A stretch of DNA of 64,000 nucleotides from positions 75,725,936 to 75,789,935 of the forward strand of contig OW388291.1 of the NCBI GenBank assembly GCA_936450465.1. The letters run 5' to 3'. The stretch comes from Gibbula magus. Its lineage: Eukaryota; Mollusca; Gastropoda; Trochida; Trochidae. The position numbers and the translations under genes were made by a program. Of the stretch, positions 61,342 through 64,000 are shown one piece after another; within the stretch, counting starts at the first letter, position 1; each line of letters opens with the position of its first letter. The notes below the pieces were generated by a model, which had not been told where the DNA came from, did not search any database, and worked only from the letters and a program-made list of their open reading frames with translations.

Positions 61342-62275
61342 TAATCACAACTTTTTATTGTCTTAATAAAGATAATATTGATTAAAATATTGTTTTGCTC
61401 TCAGCTCTCAGTTTGTTGAGACCAACATTATTTTAATGCACATATATTCACTTTATTTCCTTCAGAAAATGAGAGGTGTTTGTTTTCTATACATTATTTC
61501 AAATCAATTATTGGGGTTGCAATGGACCTATGGTTTATCAATAAATTACATATTGAACATCAATGCATGCTATTGGTTTCCTTGATACGGCCCTACTTCA
61601 ACACTCAATAGTCAACTTCAATCCATATTGCTTTAGCTTCGAAAACTGAATTTATGGTTTGTCTAATTATGAAGCAGTTTTCAAGAGACAGCTGTAAGTC
61701 TGACAACACATGTCGACCAACTTATCCACATATCAACACTTGTGTTTGAAAATGGTGTCCAAAAAAGAGACTGATCCTATTTCTCAACAAGTTTGACAAC
61801 TTGGAAACTGCTATTGGTGACAAGTTGTTCACACTTCCCAACTGAGTTTGACAATAGGATAAACATCATGATGAGATGATATATGACTTTCAATGTACCT
61901 ATAACATTTCTCAGATGGTTCTGATTACGGTTTCAGATATTTCATCTTACTTGAAATAGAATTTGCTGACAATGCTAATCTCTCAGTTTCATATCAAGCA
62001 CACCAATCTTCATGTATATCAGAAAAATTATTTATTGACTAATGATTATATACAGTTTAGTTATATAACAATGATTTAAAATGGCTTAGAATACTTTTCA
62101 CTAATGAAATGTTTGTTTCTGGTTTACAAATTTGATAAAGTAAATTTGAGAAGCAAGAAAAATGAGATGAATGCAAAAGAATGACTCCAATATGGAGATG
62201 AAAAAATATGATTTAAGTTACAATCATGGTTACAAAATGGTTTGCAACACATAATAGTAATAAATAATATAAATT
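61342..62275. other. 934-bp spacer between inverted elements
   Basis: A/T-rich unique DNA with no supported gene. It would form the loop if the two flanking elements paired. Confidence 0.5.
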
Positions 62276-62276
62276 T

Positions 62277-63649
62277 CAGGGGTCGAAAATAGTGAAAATC
62301 TGCACTTGCCCTACAGGGCAAGTGATAAATAAATTCTACTCGTCCTTCTGCAATTGTACTGGTCCTACAAAATCAAACAATTACGTACAATGAATGCAAA
62401 TTGAACTTATATTTATTCTAAAATATGTGTTAGTCATAATCAAATTGAAATACTTTGAAACTTACTTTGTTCTCAATCTAAATCTTATATCTCTGCCATA
62501 TCTAGCCCTTGACACAAGGTTTTGTGAAAATACAGTGTATACATACCAAAGGCAGTGGCACTGTTCACCAGTTTTTACAGTATACTATTGATAAGAATGA
62601 TTCATTGCTGTATGATATCCGATCAATATGTCACATTAAACTAACTTAAACTCAGAAGTTCAACAGATAGTCCATAATCATCTTCGTAGGCCTATATTTT
62701 GAAATAAATATTCTGTCACACGACAGTTTGTTGAATTATGCCTGAATTTTCACATTTTCTTGTTTTATTCCATGTGCAGATTTGGTGAATACCTTCTCCT
62801 AATTGTATAAAACTGTAAATTGTAATAATACACGATAAAGGAAATGAGCAAAATTGACAAAAAATTACGATCATCTTCAAGTCACAGTGACTCAAATCAA
62901 AACCAAGAGAAACTTGTCTATTGTTGTCAAAATGAATTTTGGATATTTTCTCCTGTCGTAATATTGAATAATATGATTTTTAGTGTTTCCAAAAATACAC
63001 AATTAAAACGCTATGAAGAGATCAAGGATTTAGATATCAAAATCATTGGAAGAGATGAAAGAAGATATCAAAATCATTGGAAGAGATGAAAGATCGTGTA
63101 TGAGTGACCTACATTCATGTTACGGCGATGGCTGAAAAGCAAGATATTCAAAACATAACACAATATAACAACTGTCATAATAACCAAAATTGATAATTTA
63201 GTTGAAATACCAAAACAAATCCTTGTCAAATATTTTGTATTTATGACAATCTTTATGAAAACTCAAACGTATTCTTCGGTAGTCAACTGTAAAGTAAACA
63301 GCTGAGCAGGGAATTCCCTGATGACCTGTCAATTGCTGATTGGTCAAGTTCTCGGGGTTGCCCGTTCTGATTGGCTGATGGATAAATAAGAGCGTCCGAT
63401 TATCAGATAAAAATAAACAGCCAACACTCGCAATATCTAGACATTTATAAAGACTTGTGAGGTTTCTAAAACAGTTTTCAGTGAATCTGAAAGAAGTAGT
63501 ATACTGTATACATATGACCATTGATAATCTCAAACATTCATGTCAGAAAAAGCACTCGTCCTACAGGACGAGCAATATTACATTTTCCACTTGCCCGAGT
63601 CAAATGTCACTCGTCAATACGAGCGGACGAGTGTTATTTTCGACCCCTG
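62277..63649 (-). mobile_element. TIR element, copy 2 of an inverted pair
   Basis: An inverted copy of 59968-61340. All checked landmarks and ORFs map with coordinate sum 123617, so there are no indels, and sampled stretches are identical. It is flanked by AATTT at 62272-62276 and 63650-63654, different from the duplication around copy 1. Separate flanking duplications argue for two insertions rather than one inverted segmental duplication. Confidence 0.85.
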
Positions 63650-63654
63650 AATTT

Positions 63655-64000
63655 CTTATGATGACAATTGCTAATATTCATATGGTTTCTATAGATAAAA
63701 TCTATTAAATTAAAATGATGAACATGCTTTTTTAGATGTATGGCATGTCCTATGTATGCACATCGAGAAATGTTAATACACGTCCTGGCAAATGTTCTAT
63801 ACAGGTCTTGCCAAATGTTTCACAAATTTTGGCATAATGATCTATCCACCAAGTTTTGCTATAAACTTCCAGGTGAATTGTTTTCTAAACTTATAATGAA
63901 CTTCTGGTCAAATGTATCATGAAGCCAGGTTTCAAAATTAGCATCAGTCCAGTAGCCCATGGCTAGTGAAAAATCTGCCAGACTTGTAAAATTTTTTGAT
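63655..64000. other. Non-coding window end
   Basis: No supported gene. The 60-codon plus frame at 63740-63922 has no recognisable feature. Confidence 0.3.

Noticed and set aside
59968..63649. Simple inverted segmental duplication or assembly palindrome
   Set aside because: Each copy ends precisely at CAGGGG-type TIRs and has its own flanking direct repeat, which fits two insertions better; an assembly artefact remains to be excluded by reads.

Overview
This is an AT-rich eukaryotic (metazoan) window, most likely from a mollusc and probably a gastropod. The reasons are a spliced stoned-B/stonin gene whose C-terminus looks invertebrate, tRNA-headed SINEs ending in a CTCAC-type tail, and long introns filled with small palindromic and TIR elements. 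The genus cannot be fixed from the sequence. Two protein-coding genes are supported, both on the minus strand; the rest is intron, intergenic DNA and mobile or tandem repeats.

Layout. (1) 3587-18785 holds the stonin/stoned-B gene: a 3.9-kb first coding exon (14904-18765) and a 254-bp terminal exon (3587-3840), joined across an 11-kb intron. The two exons join in phase into 1371 codons. The intron carries a dispersed TIR family (copies near 4.9, 5.3, 7.1, 10.8 and 11.0 kb), a nested element cluster at 8.1-10.0 kb, and a SINE with target duplications inserted inside one repeat copy. (2) 18.8-31.9 kb has no supported gene. It holds a foldback MITE, a second SINE with perfect target duplications, and a 1.6-kb repeat packed with TGACCTTGA (nuclear-receptor half-site) motifs. 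(3) 31.93-37.85 kb is the most interesting segment. A 1090-codon ORF combines an acidic 21-residue repeat, an OTU-like cysteine-protease domain and a transposase-like DDE core, and it is flanked on both sides by arrays of a motif around GCCAGAAGGGCTTA in both orientations. This looks like a complete, possibly active transposon with transposase-binding sites. (4) 37.9-48.3 kb is gene-poor and has a truncated TTAA-type element and tandem repeats. (5) 48351-48987 is a 13-copy, 49-bp satellite with no stop in any forward frame. (6) 51996-53046 and 55402-56881 are two full-length non-autonomous TTAA elements (piggyBac-like ends). (7) 59968-63649 is a pair of apparently identical 1373-bp TIR elements in opposite orientation, separated by 934 bp, each with its own target duplication.

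The stonin protein is predicted to act as an endocytic adaptor in synaptic-vesicle recycling: NPF and DPF motifs recruit EH-domain proteins and AP-2, and the SHD and mu-homology domains bind cargo. The second gene most likely serves its own transposon rather than the host. No rRNA, CRISPR array or functional tRNA was found. All calls come from reading the sequence; no database search was run.
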